Assembly: GCA_003342895.1 (NCBI GenBank)
Contig: PTFA01000055.1
Coordinates: 3,875,629-3,939,628, forward strand
Source of the DNA: Casuarius casuarius
Lineage: Eukaryota; Chordata; Aves; Casuariiformes; Casuariidae
Length of the DNA: 64,000 bases
Direction of reading: 5' to 3'
The position numbers were made by a program, and so were the translations under genes. Shown piece by piece: positions 36,585-50,021 of the stretch (the stretch's first letter is position 1; each line of letters opens with the position of its first letter). The notes beneath the pieces were generated by a model. The model was not told the DNA's origin. It worked only from the letters and a program-made list of their open reading frames with translations, and searched no databases.

Positions 36585-36655
36585 TGAGTCAGTTTGCACA
36601 TCTGTATAATAGGTGTAAAATTTCACAGACTTTATGATAAGGCTATGTTATTGTA
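36585..36655 (+). mobile_element. MIR-type SINE relic, sense
   Basis: TTTGAGTCAGTTTGCACATC, then TGTATAATAGGTGTAAAA and CACAGACTTTATGATAAGGC, aligns by eye with the MIR segment ctcagtttcctcatctgtaaaatggggataa...cctcatagggttgttgtgagg. Only about 70 bp is recognisable. Confidence 0.55.
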
Positions 36656-37363
36656 TATAGCCAAGCAGAACAAATCATAGGGGCATCCTACAGCAGAGGG
36701 AGCTCTAAGACAAGCTGTACAATCTGAAATAATACCTAGAGAATAGCAGAACCAAAGTCTGAAAAAAAATGAGAAAGCATACTAGGGGAAAAGAATGCCA
36801 GGGGAAAGGGATTTGATGACAGACAACATGAAACAAAAGTCAGAAAGCATGTTTCCAAGTATACTTGAGAGACAGATAGAAAAGAAATCACTAATAGTAA
36901 CTAGAATGGACCACGAAAAATCAAAATATGATGACGAACACAGAACTTTATTTCATAGATTAGAATTTTAAATAGAGTGTGGTAGCATAAAAAATATCAG
37001 CGAGTCCTTACTTACAGCTGTGGCCTGAGGTAGGAAGGAGGGAAAAGGAAAGTCATTGATAACATTCAATGAAAAGTACTATAACCAAGATCAGTTTGGT
37101 AGAGCTCTTGCTAAAAGAGTTTCAGATAAACTTGGCTTGGATGTATCAGCGGATTCTCCTTTCTTATAACAAGCTAAAAATGCATTTTTAAAAAAAGGAC
37201 CTTCACTTTTCCAGCATACTTATTATATACTTTCTCTCTCTGTAGGCTATACTAGATTTTGCTGATTCTACACTGATTTCACATACTTTTTGTGATAATT
37301 TGCACATTTCTTTTCAGACCTTTGGAAGTTTTTTTAAAGCTGCTTTTGTCTAGATTACTGTCT

Positions 37364-37384
37364 TCATCATCATCATCATCATCA
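37364..37384. repeat. (TCA)7 trinucleotide repeat
   Basis: Seven uninterrupted TCA units. Confidence 0.9.
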
Positions 37385-39956
37385 GACTTAGCCTTGTGGC
37401 CAGGCAGTAAAAATCTAAAATAAAAATACATCTAAATGTCTGATCCTTTGAGCAGGTAAGGTGATCAAGTTCTCAAAATCTGTCTGATGAAATCAAATAT
37501 TTTGTGCAAGTCATACATGAGACTGGTTAACTGTTCTTCAGAAAAAGACAGTCACAGCTCTCTGCATCACTGGAATTCCATCATTCCTCTTTGAAGAGCT
37601 ACAAGCAATGTGGGGCTTTTAAGAAACTCTATGGATGACAGTGTCGTAAGAAAACACTTAGAATATATAATTGCACATGGACACAAGTTAATACACAAAC
37701 CTAAGATAACTAAAGATGAAAAAAAGTAATATACCTGTAATGATATTAAAGCACTTTATGCACCTTATCGAATTAGCAAGAACTCACCAGTGACAATTCA
37801 TTTGCATCAGTATTAGCCTTTCTGGTTTCTGTTTTTTATAATATATATTGCACATGATTGTACTATAGAGAGAAAAGAATATCTAAAATAGGGTCACGAA
37901 GACGAAAGAAATTCTAAAAACACAATAAGAACAAAAGGCTTTAGGACTTTCTAATACATCAGTCAAAGCAAAATAAAATCTGACACAATGAAATTTACTT
38001 AACAATTGTTCCACACGTTGACTAGGAGGAAAATCATTTGCACATTTCAAAGAAATCATTAAAAATTCAGACAAAATTGATAGACATGTTAAAATTCTAT
38101 ATTTATAATTCTATAAACAGCAAAAATATATATAAATGGGTGTCATAGTATACACGTGTGTAAGAGGGCAACACTATGCAGACTGTTTATCGATTTTTCT
38201 CGTCCTGAAAGCATCATTTCCTAGCTGTCTTAGTAGCTGATAAAATTAGGGGCAAGACCTTTCCTTCAGGACAGGCTGGAAAGTCTCAATTATTTTTGAA
38301 AAGTCTCAGCTGTGAACTGTTTTATGTGTGTGGGTGAGGGAAATCCTCACATGGTCTCTGCAGCAAATCAGCTGGTATTTCGAAGCTTATCTGGTTATGC
38401 CTCTCATGGTATGTGCAGCAGTAAAATATTATCACTGGTTTCTAAAAATATCTAGCATCATTTGAAATCCAGCTACTGCATTTGACTCTACAACCTCCTG
38501 CAGTAATGAATCACATAGGCTAAATAAAACTATGACAGCTTCCTGAAATTCTTTTTTAATTTTCTTGCACTTAATTTTCTTTGCATTTCTTGCATACAGT
38601 GGCTCCTTCTATTGTTAATCTGGGGCAAGGTAATAAAAAGGCAGATTGTATCCTTCCTTCATACTTTCATAAAAACTCTGAAAATTACTTTTAACAAAAT
38701 ACTGGAGACAGTGAATGAACCCATAATGTTAGTGATGATGATTTTCCCACTTCAGAGAGCATACAAGATTTCTGCAAACATCCCAGCTATCGAACTATAA
38801 CTTTGTAGTTTAGGCTGTAAAGCCTTATGTTTTTAGCTCTGAAAGTTTCTCCTGTCTTAACCTCCAGAGATTCAGCCAAGATGGCAGATACAACAGAAGG
38901 TCATATATACACACATTTTATACACTTTGGGAAATTATAACTGTATTGAACTGCAGAGGGCAGTTCTGCCCCTAAGAGATAAGCTAACACTTTTAAAATA
39001 GAGTCTGCAGAGCCAAAAAGAGACAGGACACGAACTACGGGTCTAATTCGCAAAACACATGTATTCCCTCCTCAGGAAAGAATGCTACAAAGCTACTAAG
39101 AAAATGAACAAAAGTTGATCTGGCCAGTACTTTAGCTGCCCTGCAGAGCACTTTGCAAGTGGGAGTAAAGGACACTGTTCCCTGCTTAACTAAGGCACAA
39201 AAGCGTAAGCACAGACTGGATTTCCTTACTATCTTCCTCCCCACCATCCTAGCTCAGCTTCAAGAAAATAAATTCATTATTAGGACAAGACAACTGAATT
39301 TGACTTTTAACTGCACTAAACATGGGGCTCATAGATCCATTACGTATAGTAAAAAGGCTGGAAAGGCCAACATGAGGAGGGTAGGTCATTTGAATCAACT
39401 GAATTAATATTTTAAATTAACATTCGTATTCCCGTAACTCCAACAGACTCCAGGGAGTTACTCTGCTTAATTCTGTGTACAAATATAGGAGACAGCTGCT
39501 ATGTCAAAAAGCTTACAATTTAAAGAGGCAAGACATAAAAAGCAACTTGACAGCATGAGAAGGGAATCAGTAATGGAAATGTGATTAGCTCAATTGTTTT
39601 AAGGGTTTTTTTTAATATTTAAATTGTAAGATATAATTAAAGCTATTAAAAATCTTTTCTCATTTCAAGTTTTTCAAATTGGAGGAACAGGAATATGAAC
39701 AACCCCAAAGAATCATTAATATTCTAATGGTCTATCTTTTTCTGCACTGAAGATTGGGATATTCTGAAATTAAAAGCCAATCTAGAAAGTCATTAGTACT
39801 TGCAGAGCCATGGAGTTAAAAAACTAAAACAACTGTGTAAATTCTATTCCCTCACTTATACAGTGCTCAACCTGGAAAAGCAAGACAAAACACCAACATG
39901 AAAAAAAGCCGATGATACATACATATGTATATGTGTGAGAGTTTGCATGCCCACTC

Positions 39957-39971
39957 GAGAGAGAGAGAGAA
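39957..39971. repeat. (GA)n microsatellite
   Basis: Seven GA units and one extra base after CCCACTC. Confidence 0.9.
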
Positions 39972-42296
39972 ATTACCACTATACAGGTTGCATTCACCCT
40001 TTTCCTCAGACTTTCAAAGGTACAAATCATTTCTTGTAAGAAAACTAACAAGTAAAATAAGGTACGTTTTTGGTTTCAAGTCAGATTGTTCAAGAAAATT
40101 ATGTCCCACCAAATAGACTTAAGACTGCATCTGAGATAACTTCTTGACCTAATTACCTTTGCTTTCAAGTTTTAGGCTATTTTTCATCAGCTATATACCA
40201 TTTAGTTGAATTGTACTCGTCTGGCATCTTAGACATGAGCAAGGAGGAACTCAGAAGAAAAACATTTTAATTCATGGAGTAATTTGTCAAAAGCAAACAC
40301 AACAGACTGGTAAATTGCTAGAAGTCTAGGTTGAGGTTGGGGAATTAAACATTACATGGGGTCCTCTCAGTTTGGCTATAACATCTATTGCAGAGTGAGA
40401 ATGATCAGCCTTACCAAAATCTATTTGTTTTTTTCCTGTCACGCCCAGAGTCCCTGGCTCATCTTTGCTAGTAATATCTAGTAAATGCAGTCACTTCAAT
40501 ATATACCTTATATTTTGGTTAATGGTGTAACTTAGCAGCAGCATAAGCATTCTTAGGCATACAGGTTACCATGTAATCTCTCTAAGGTAAATTTAAACAT
40601 CACTTTTGAATGTCATCTTATGTATCTGATCAATATTGAGCTGGTTTCAGATTTCCCTAGATTATCTGCTGGCAGTTTGTCTCATGCTTCTAAGCTTTAT
40701 TCTGTTCAAGAGTGACAACAGTTTCTTCCACGTTTACCACTCATTTATTTATTCATTTTGAGAAGGCCTTTTCAGTTCCAGTGAAGAAACCCAAAGTACA
40801 TTTTCACCTACTTATCCCAAAATCAGAGAGAGTACTGTCTAACAGAACTGATTAAATGTGGCAGAAATACAAGCGCAGAGATTCGGAAGCCAGTCACCCT
40901 TTCCAGATCACCACTCATCGAGAGACACTACTGCAGGTTTGAGCTGCTGCCTCAGGCAGAGAGGATCCCCAGGGAGGGTCAGGATCCACATGCTGTGGGA
41001 TGTTTTTCAAGGTGTGACAGGTTTCCAGTGGGAAACCCGCACTGAGCATTAGAGTCAAAAAATGCCTGAGAGACACCGTATTTCTACTGCTACCTTCTTT
41101 TAGAGCAGTGTGACTTCATGATGAAAGCCAGAGCTGGTCCAGATTTATTTCTTATATTATTTATGTTGTCTTATATGACGTCATTCATCCTTGATGTAGA
41201 TCGCCTGAAGTTACATCAGAGAAGAGCTGTTCAGAGTAAGATATAAAATATATTCAACTGGACAGCTGAATCTTTACAAAGAAAATGTTGAGAAATGGAT
41301 TATGATGACTACAGGTCTGAGTACATCTAGATCACAAAGTGTAAACCGCATTTGGTTAATTTTTCTCTACACCTTGAGAATATTTCGTGTCTTATGTTTA
41401 AGATCTGAATCATCCAAAGTTAGATTTGTCTTACAGGTTTTGATAACCAAGAGGTTTAATGGTTAGATTATTAGCAATATTCTATACTTCTGTTTCAGTA
41501 ACAGCGTATCAATTCCTATCAGAATAATTAATAATTCTTTACAGTTTAAAAACTCCAAGCACATTTTCTAGCCAAACTAAGTAAAATTTTCTTGGCTGCT
41601 CTTTCTCACAAAATGAGTTTGCAAAGGCCTACTGAGTTACACTGAGGAAAATATAAAATACGCTGCTCACATGGTCATGTCCAAACCAAAGAGCATGCCA
41701 GCATAGCATATAAAATTAGTATTTAGTAAACCTATCTCATTATTGCCCTAGGAACAGTATCAAATTCAAACAGAAGAACCTGATTATCAAAATATTGTAT
41801 CAGCTATGTTAGGTATGAGAAAATTTGCTGATAACACACTTGCAGCACCCCAGGTAAATATGTAAGATAAAATATCTGATTAAATCTCTCCATTATTGGC
41901 ATTGAAAGTGTAACAGCTAATAGCTATTGATTCCTTTTAAGATATTATGATCTATAAGGCAAGCAGACAAAAATTACTTTGTTTACTCAACAGTAAAAGC
42001 ATTTATATAATTTAGGCATATTTTTAAAGCTTTTTAGTAACTTTCCCAGTTTTAATAACTACATCAAAGCCTGCTTAAAAAGCACTATTTGACGTTTGTC
42101 AAAATAAGGATGGGATATTCTGTTTTCCCCTTAAATATAAATATAATGAAAGCATTATCAAACTATTAGGCATCAAGCCATTAAAAAATAGTGGGCAGAC
42201 AAATGATACTGAAAGTTTTTGGTAGACAAAGATATAGTTCAGAAAACGGAAATACCAGGTTAAATAATAATATAATAACTTAGAATATTCAAATCG

Positions 42297-43757
42297 GCAG
42301 GACCAAAATGAAATTTACCCCAGTGTGCTTGGGAAACTAGCTGAAATGTTTAAACCATAAGTCATTTTCTTCATGAACTGAAGAAGGATGGTGAGATCTC
42401 AGAGCACTAGAGAGGGATACACACAATACCGATATGGAAGAAGGAGGAACAGGCAGCTTAACTTCAATACTAAAAGATAATCACCTGTCAGTGTATAAGA
42501 ATCTAGAGGAAAAGCTGATAATAACTGGCCCATATAGAAAAGGAAAAGAAAAAAAAAATCCATAAAAAAGTCTTGCTGGACTAATATAATTTTCTTCTTT
42601 GGAAAAGTAACTCATCTACTGGCTAAGGAGGAGGCTATAGGTTTCATCTAACTTGAATTTAGTAGAGCTTTTGATACAGCTTCATTTGACATATGCAGAA
42701 ACAACATAGGGATACCTGGGCTAGATTGAATTACTATTTGGCAGTAGCAGAAATCATCAAGAAAAATAAAAATAGTAAACAATTTCTATCAAGTTTCAAA
42801 ACAACATATACAAAGAAGTCCTTCAGACTGTCTCATGTTGAGTGTTTCCATTAATGGCTTGATGTAAAGAATGAAGTGATAAAAAGTAGATATTATAAGT
42901 AGAAAAGGGATGAAAACATTCACAAGAGATGGATTAGCATCAAAATGATGCTAATTGAAAACAATGGCACGTAAGAAACAAGCATCAAGTACAATATTGT
43001 AGAAAGTAAATCAAAAGCACTAAACCAAAGAAAAAATTAATGTACTGATACTGCCAAAAGGGACCTGAGTGTCTAGTGGATCACAATTCAGTTTCACTCA
43101 GCAATACAGAAATGGAAAATCTCAATTTGGGAGGTATTAGCAGAAGTGATTGCTTGCAGGATATTGGCAGCAATTTTTTCCCCCTAATCTGAACTGGGGA
43201 GGCCTCCAGATAGAATAACCTACCAATTTTGGGCACTATATTTTCAGAAAGGTGCAGAACAGTAACTCCCAAACACCTGGGGCTAATTGATCATCATCAA
43301 CACTCAAAAATTCTATGTGCCACAATATACCCCCATAACTACACTTTACAATTATTTACAATATTTACAATTTACAAAATGGAAAATCTATGCATAAACT
43401 GTGTGTTCTGTGGATCACGTAAGGTCCACTTACTATAACCTTGTTTGGGAATCAGTGCAAAATGTTCAAAATGTGGACTTAGAATAAACAAAAATTTTAC
43501 CAACTTCATCGATGAAGTAAGGTCATATTTAGTCTCAAAAAGGGAAGACTAGGAATAAAAAGACAACAGCATATGGTGGCTCTTTTAATACTCTAAGAAT
43601 ACACTGATTGATTATTTTCCATATCCTCTGAGCTTAGATGAGAAAAAGCTTGCTTAGTTTGCTGCCAGGGAAATCTAACCTAGGTACTGTTCTAATGATA
43701 ATGATTACTAAAAACTGGAATAGATTATTCTAGTCAAGGTTTTTATATGTTGTGGCA
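42297..43757 (+). mobile_element. Ancient CR1 (L3-like), partial reverse-transcriptase ORF and 3' region
   Basis: About 1.45 kb tracks an old amniote CR1 in order on the plus strand. First comes ACCAAAATGAAATTTACCCC with AGTGTGCTTGGGAAACTAGC (pre-RT domain; 'ggcccagatgaaatgcaccccagagtgctcagggaactagc' type). Then AAGTCTTGCTGGACTAATAT and GTAGAGCTTTTGATACAGC, corresponding to the RT motif around 'S.AFDT'. Next is AGGGACCTGAGTGTCTAGTG with GATCACAATTCAG, then GGGAGGTATTAGCAG and TTTTGGGCACTATATTTTCA. After a poorly matching stretch near 43290-43510, GGGAAGACTAGGAATAAAAA and ACTGGAATAGATTA continue the 3' part. Stops and frameshifts abound, so it is a dead LINE; small ORFs here (43081-43272, 43229-43438) are remnants or chance. 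Confidence 0.75.
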
Positions 43758-44020
43758 CAGAGAGTGGCATACAAACCTACCTAAGAACCTGTGCAACGTT
43801 TATCTATAGAGCAGATTGACATACTGAGGCACAGTTTACATTTAGCAGTTAAAAGATAGAGAAAAAAGAGATGCAGATACGTAAATTAATTTTTCATTTC
43901 CATTTGGCTGCTTCTGAAGGCTTGCATCTTTTTTTGGACTGTCTTCAGACTGTTCTCATGGAAAATTAAAATACTGACTGCCAAACAAGGCACTGGAGAT
44001 TTTAATGCCATTCTCCAATT

Positions 44021-44073
44021 TAGGCACCTAACTTCCTGTTTCAAAATCAATAGGCATTAGGCACTGAGACTGT
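44021..44073. repeat. Relic of an old palindromic amniote repeat
   Basis: TTTAGGCACCTAACTTCC, TTTCAAAATCAATAGG and CATTAGGCACTGAGAC resemble the recurrent 'ttaggcacctaactcccattga...tcaatgggagttaggcac' palindromic repeat of reptile and bird genomes. I cannot name the family. Confidence 0.35.
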
Positions 44074-47000
44074 TCTGTACAGCATCCCGACCAGAACTGT
44101 ATTAATAAGTTTGGCTGAGGAAGAGGTGATAGGTCTTAAGCCCAAAACTTCTTTCGATGAGCTAATCGCCTCGATATAAAAACACTTACATGAAGTGCCT
44201 TTACTGCTCTCATCTTTTCTCTTCTTGCATATTTTTTGTGGTATGTAAGTTGACTCTTGGGTGTTGGCATCAGTTTAAGAACTTCAGAATAACTGACCAG
44301 GCAATATTTTTAGATTTGGCCTAAATTTACCAGAAAGAATAGTCTGTCAATTCTCTCAATTACTATGGATAGTATGTGGATATCACTTCAAAATTCAGGA
44401 TTATTTATCAAAACTGATACACAAGAAGAGGTACACAGTGAGGAGGAAAGTAAAAATGTGGCATATTCAACTATATATAGAATACAAGCATATGAGAAAA
44501 ACACATTTTCATTTTCCTTTTTTATTTAGAACTGGAGAGCTGAAAATGATGTCAGATCATTTGACCTTCATCTGATCTTTGCAACTGTAGTTCACCAAAG
44601 TTCAAAGCCATTCTGACGAAGCTATAAGATGAAGGCATAGTCTAACAAGTAACAGGGCTAGAAAGTATCACAAGGAAAATGTAAATCCCTGTGTATAATT
44701 TAGAACATGCCTTCCTAAATCCCAAGTCTAGAAATACATATTTTTTTCTTTTTTATCAAAAGGAGTCGTCACAATATACATTTTCAAACCTAGATTTATT
44801 GGCAGATAATTCATCACAATTGTAGTACACTCCTAGATTACGTATGGAAAAACTAGATGAGTATGCTGTATTTATATAAAATCTGTATCTTTCAAAAGAA
44901 AGCAGAATCTGAAGACAAGAGTAACAAGGTACTTTAAACTTGGATTATACTAGCAAAATACAAATACACAGAAAAAGAATGGTTCCCTTCCAAATCACTT
45001 TCCATCTAATTTAAGAAAAACTATGATTTCATTTAAAAAAGAGAGAACTTAGTGCGACATAACAGTACAATATGTGGAAACCTCACTGGCACCTACCTAT
45101 TCATTCTAAGACTACAAAAGGCCTAGAGAACACAAACACACATCCTGTGGGGGTTTCCTTTGCGTTGCTTACCGTAGGGAATGGTCATGCCCGCTGTAAG
45201 ATGTCTGAGCAGTTAAATTTTGTGCAGAGCACTAAGCCTCACAGTCACTGCAATTGCTACTCAGAATGCCGGATCGTGACAGAATTCTTAAAATTGTAAA
45301 ACACACAAAAAGCACAAGCAACAGTAGGAATACCTAGTCCTACCAAATCAACTGTCAGAAAACATTTTACTTTCTTTGTGCAACCAGTATAACATCCATG
45401 TCACACATACTTGGGCTTTGTAGAAAATCACTGGTCCAACCTATTTCAGTATGTTACTAAGGTGTTAAAGGTACAGAGTGCCTTGAACAAATCTTCATAT
45501 CCCTACGGGTTTCCATTCAAACTCTTCTTAAAACCCTCACCTTTAGGATGTCTGTCAGAGAGCTGCCATTGATCTCACTGGGACCAGGTTTTAACCCAGA
45601 TCTTTGAATGACAATTTAAGACATTATTTGTTATTACAAAATCATAATTTGAAATTGCAATGGTATTTTATTGTAAATTTCCCCCGTCTACTATTTCACC
45701 ATATTTATAATTAAAAGAATAAGAAGATCTTCAAACTTTTGAGTGAAAGCAGTAGGCAGAAAACAGCAGAAACGAACTTCAGGGGTTTACGCTGCACATA
45801 CTCTATAAAAACTCTCTTCCGTTAATGTCCTTTTAATTTTTTTCCAGGGCTGTCTTGAAATGTCAGCTCTTCCCAGGTTAGGAAAAACATTTCTATCCAA
45901 ACTCTATGAGAAACTAAATGGGCCTTTTCAGGCGAGAACACTGTAGATGCTTTTTCCTACATGGCTGGTTGCAGCTGTCATTTCAAAACCTCACATTCTT
46001 TGGCTATTAGGTAAGTATCTGCACGTCGGTTATTCTCTGTCCCAGTGTAAAGGTGACTTCCATGCAAAACAAGTTATGTACCCAGGTTATTTTTAAAAAC
46101 AGAAGTGATGGCTTTTAGTGACTGCTTTTTATTTCTTTTGAGTGAATGAAAACAAGCTCTTACATGACTTATTTTAAGCATCTTTTTTTTAAAGTCACTC
46201 TTAAGTTTATCATTAATGGTTTAATCAGAAGTGATTTCTTGTTTCTCTTCAGATACCTTGATTCTAGACTTTACATCACAAGCATCCTTTTCCTATTACC
46301 AAAGTTATTTTGCAAGGTGAGCATGTTTATTTCCATCCTTTTCTTGTCTTAGAAACAGACTTTAAAAATTAATGTAATACACTATATATAAATTTACAAT
46401 ATTTATGACCGTTGCTCTTTCTGAGTTTTTTTAAGAAAAAAAAAATTCCATTTTTTCCAGAAAATTTGGATGGACACACTGAAGTCCTATAGGTGCAGTT
46501 GAGGCAAAATAAACAGAGATTTGTGCATTCCCATTCATTCTTTTTATTTCTGCTTACCAAGCTCCTGCCTCCTACCTGAAGTTACTCTGCAGCTGTTTCA
46601 TCTACCTGCTGGATACCTACCCCCTTCCTTGTATTGAGTTTCTGTATGTAATTTACTTTTAAAATTCATCCTTTGATTTTTAAAAAGCATTTTAATTTAA
46701 GAATGAGTGCTAGACAATTACAAAGATTCAATGAACATAAAATATCATGTCAACAATAATTACAGCTTTCTAATGAACAGATGCAGATGTGCAAATATGC
46801 ATATTTATTGTTATCTTGAAGCTTCATACAACACAAAAAGTGCAACATTAATCAGCATATTTTTACACAAGACTGTAGCAGTTTTATGAAGTTCTGTAAG
46901 AATTTCATTGTTCACTGTGCGACTACGTGGCCTGATGAGAATTTTAATTTCTTTCTAAAACTTCAGGTAATAAAATAATTATGTAAGAATCTCCATTTTT

Positions 47001-47406
47001 ATTTTTATGGTATATTTTCAGCTTTTCTAGGGAAAACATGAAAACATCAGTGCAGAGCCAGCTTCAGGCACAGTGGTACAGCAGTAAGCAGCTCCCTCGG
47101 ACGGCAGGCCACAGCAGACAGCAGGCCTGGGGCTCCAACAGCAGCTCTTTTCTGCCTTGCACAGCCAGACACAGAGGTACGGCGGCTGCAGCCGTCCACA
47201 CAGCAGTGGCACATTGAAAGACAAGGTCTGCATACGCTAAGCAGTGAGTACTGCTGTGGGGGATGATGCTTTTAAACTTTTGACTCCCAACCCCTGGGTG
47301 CCAGTAGCGGGAGAAGCGAGCTCATCTTTCTAGGGTGCTCAGCTCACCTCACCATCCTGGACAAACTGCAGTCTTTGTCCTGGAACGGCAAAACTCAGCT
47401 ACGCCA

Positions 47407-47429
47407 CTGAGATGCCTCAAGCATCTCAG
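47407..47429. repeat. Perfect 9-bp inverted repeat
   Basis: CTGAGATGC and GCATCTCAG flank the loop CTCAA. It can form a short hairpin. There is no following T tract, and nothing suggests an RNA gene. Confidence 0.7.
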
Positions 47430-49203
47430 GCTCAAAAACCAAAAAGCAAATAAAAGGCCCTTTTTTAATCAAATGACTTTATAAACAAATTTTGGATTTT
47501 TTCATTTTTGATCATTTTGAGCTTGAAGTACTGGTGATGAAAATGATGAGTGGGATTCCCCCTGTGCCTGTAGCCCTTTTCCACAAAGCAAAGGCATTAC
47601 AATGAACTCCAGATGCAGTACGAAAAGAATTCCCTCTTTTCACCCCTCCTCTACTGTTCAAGTTTTCACCACCAAAAAGAGCTGGGAAAGAAACACAGAA
47701 AACATAAAGTAGCTAAAGATGGTCTGTCTAAGGTACACATATGGCCATTTTGCCCTCTTAACACATTTCAGACTAGGAAGACCAGTCGATGGCTTACAGA
47801 AAACTTATTCCTCCCAGCTTCTCTAGGAGGTGGGGCACCCAGTCTCACGTAATTTCTGGAACTGAAAATTTCACTCTGATAAACAGATTGAAAAAAAAAT
47901 TGCTGAGATAAATAAATACATTAAAAAACAAAATCATTATTTAGTTAGAATCTGCAAGAGACTTTTCACAGCATACGCTTTCCTCTAAAAAACAGAATAT
48001 GAGGGCATGGGCAAACTGCAAAGTCTTCTGAAGGAGAACTTACAGACTGAGACTTCCCCCACTTTGAGGTCAGAAAAAATACCACTATGTGAACCAATTA
48101 TTTGTCTGTGATGTTAACTCCCTTCACAAATACTTCTACCAAGTCTTCAGTAATAGCCACAGTGCCCTCATTTTTCAAATTCCCAGGCTCAGTTGTTTAT
48201 TCAGGACAGCTCATTTCAACAACTAAATGATTGGTAAAGTCTGACTACATTTAGCCTCTAGCATTCCTTAGATGTCTGACCTGTAGAAGTGTACAGAAAT
48301 ATATTAGAAAATGTGCAGTTCCATAGTGGGATTCTGAAGCCTATCTGCTCTGACGAGCTTTCTGTCAATGTCAAGCCAGGGATCCTGTCAAAGCAGGAAA
48401 GAAATGTAGCCCTTTTTTATGAGGTGCACGATAGTACAGCAACAATGGTTTGTAAAACACCAAAAACACTTCAATAATAGTGTTATTAAAACTATTCGCA
48501 GAGAAATCTCCAACCAAAGAACTATTTTCTAGTTCTCTTCCTATTTCATAGTTTGTAGTCCTATTTCCGCGTTATTTATCTCTCATTACAATCATGAGGC
48601 TATTCTTTGATTGCCTCATGCTGTGTTTTTCCACGAATTTTTATTTTTCAGAAAGTGCCTTTATTTTTCATTATTTTATAAAGTAGCACCAGCCTTTTGT
48701 GCATTTTTTGTCTTAACATATGTTTTAAAATAGATTTATCATAGTGAGGTTATATACTTCCGACTTACAACATTTACAAAACAAATTTACAAATCCCTCA
48801 ACAGAGTTGCTTGAAATGCCAACATTTTCAGAGTAACAGCAAAACTGCATGTGTTAGGTTATGCAATAAAAGGCTCGGCTCCACGCAGAGAAAGGAGCAT
48901 GGAGGCACGAGGGTAGGCAGGAGAGCCCCAACAACCCCGGCACGGACAGGAGCCCCGGCCTCTGCCAAGGCTGTCCCAGGGAGCCCCTGGGCAGGGGGAC
49001 ATGCGGCACCATGAGCCGCAGCAGCATCGCCATACAGACCGGGTCACTGCCTGGGGGAATGGGACTCTTTATGGGATGCAGAAGAGCATCTTGGGACTGC
49101 ACAAGACCTATTTTGGGATGTTTACAGGGAGAGCCAAAGGCAGGGAAAGGGAGGCATCAAGGTGGTTTGGGGACTAACCAGTGTGGAAAAACAGAGATAA
49201 GGG

Positions 49204-49212
49204 CATAAAAGG
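49204..49212 (+). promoter_or_regulatory. LTR TATA-like box
   Basis: CATAAAAGG in the long LTR, followed by the CTGGGTGTGAACAGG stretch that usually sits near the LTR transcription start in such avian elements. Confidence 0.45.
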
Positions 49213-49508
49213 GACCCGCTGGGTGTGAACAGGTTGCTGCTCAGTAAACCTGCCTGGCCATGCCCTGCGCCTGATCACAGCAGTCTGTCCTGTCTTCTCA
49301 CTAAACTCCATTTCTAACTATTTTCCTGGGTGAGAGGGCTCTATTCTGTGTGCGTGGGTATGTATGGANGTCTGAGCACCAGCACGTGGAGCCAGACCAT
49401 AGGTCATCAGGTCCATGCGTCTGTGGTGCCAGCAGTGGGAGCACGGGAGGGATGTAAGTCAGGGTGTGATCCCTAGCGAATATCATGCTGGTCTAGCCAG
49501 AGAGTGAA

Positions 49509-49757
49509 AATCCAGGGCAAACTACTGGATAGACAGTGTCTTTGCTCATGTACTGGGGGGATCCACCATGTGTGTGCATGTGTGTGTGTGTTTATGCACA
49601 GCAGGCTGTACCAGGAGCTGGAGCGGGGCTTTGAGCCTCGGGGGCTCATATGTCCAGGAACCAGCAGCTCAGGAGACCTGGGATCCAGGTGCTAACTACT
49701 GAGTAGACTGAGTGTCTCAGGCCAGGTACTGGAGGGATCCACATTGCATGTGTATGT
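49509..49757. repeat. Direct duplication inside the long LTR
   Basis: Copy A (about 49509-49586) and copy B (about 49682-49757) share the order ATCCAGG, CTAACTACTG or AACTACTGG, TAGAC, GTGTCT, GTACTGG, GGGATCCAC and then CATGTGT/GTGTATG. Similarity by eye is about three quarters. Period is about 175 bp. The 3' part of the LTR has grown by segmental duplication, which helps explain its length. Confidence 0.65.
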
Positions 49758-50021
49758 ATTTCCCACTAACAGACCTTCATCTGGATCAGCCAAAGAGGGA
49801 ACAGGATGAGGCTCTTGGTGCTGTCTGTGTTTGCATGAATGCTGAATGTTGCTGTCTGCGTTGATCTGCGTGGCTGGCCATGTGTATGTGCACATGTGTG
49901 TTGCGTACGTGTGTTTGTGCATGTGCCTATCAGGAACACATGCTCAGCCTCATCAACCCGGGGACTTGGAGCTGCAGCTGCCTCTGTTGGACTACTAGAT
50001 TTGGCAACCCCTAACAGTATA

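Larger units (their letters stand above)
36656..42296. other. AT-rich non-coding tract with microsatellites
   Basis: No gene or interspersed element is recognised. (TCA)7 at 37364-37384 and (GA)n at 39957-39971 are listed separately. A somewhat GC-richer segment at 40860-41050 has a 64-codon ORF with no recognisable domain. Confidence 0.5.
43758..48846. other. Non-coding tract with traces of old repeats
   Basis: No supported gene. Two traces of a degraded amniote interspersed repeat are visible: 44021-44073 (listed) and about 45565-45610 (GATCTCACTGGGACCAGG). A GC-richer stretch at 47030-47450 holds short ORFs without domains and a small perfect hairpin (47407-47429). Confidence 0.5.
48852..50016 (+). 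mobile_element. Long solo LTR of an endogenous retrovirus
   Basis: This 1165-bp, relatively GC-rich element begins TGTTAGGTTATGC and ends CAACCCCTAACA, so TGTTAGG/CCTAACA form inverted tips. Flanks GCATG (48847-48851) and GTATA (50017-50021) could be a decayed 5-bp duplication. Inside are a TATA-like CATAAAAGG (49204) followed by GGGTGTGAACAGGTTGCTG, and a possible degenerate signal ACTAAA (49300-49305). This order resembles avian ERVL-type LTRs, in which the TATA box is followed by a 'ctgggtgtgaacaggt' R region. The 3' third carries a direct duplication and (TG)n stretches. No gag or pol sequence adjoins. Imperfect flanks and a degenerate signal suggest it is older than the two LTRs near 12 kb. 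ORFs inside it on both strands are incidental. Confidence 0.65.

Noticed and set aside
47027..47450. GC-richer segment with short ORFs and a hairpin
   Set aside because: No recognised protein, LTR ends or RNA-gene signature. The hairpin is short and could be chance.
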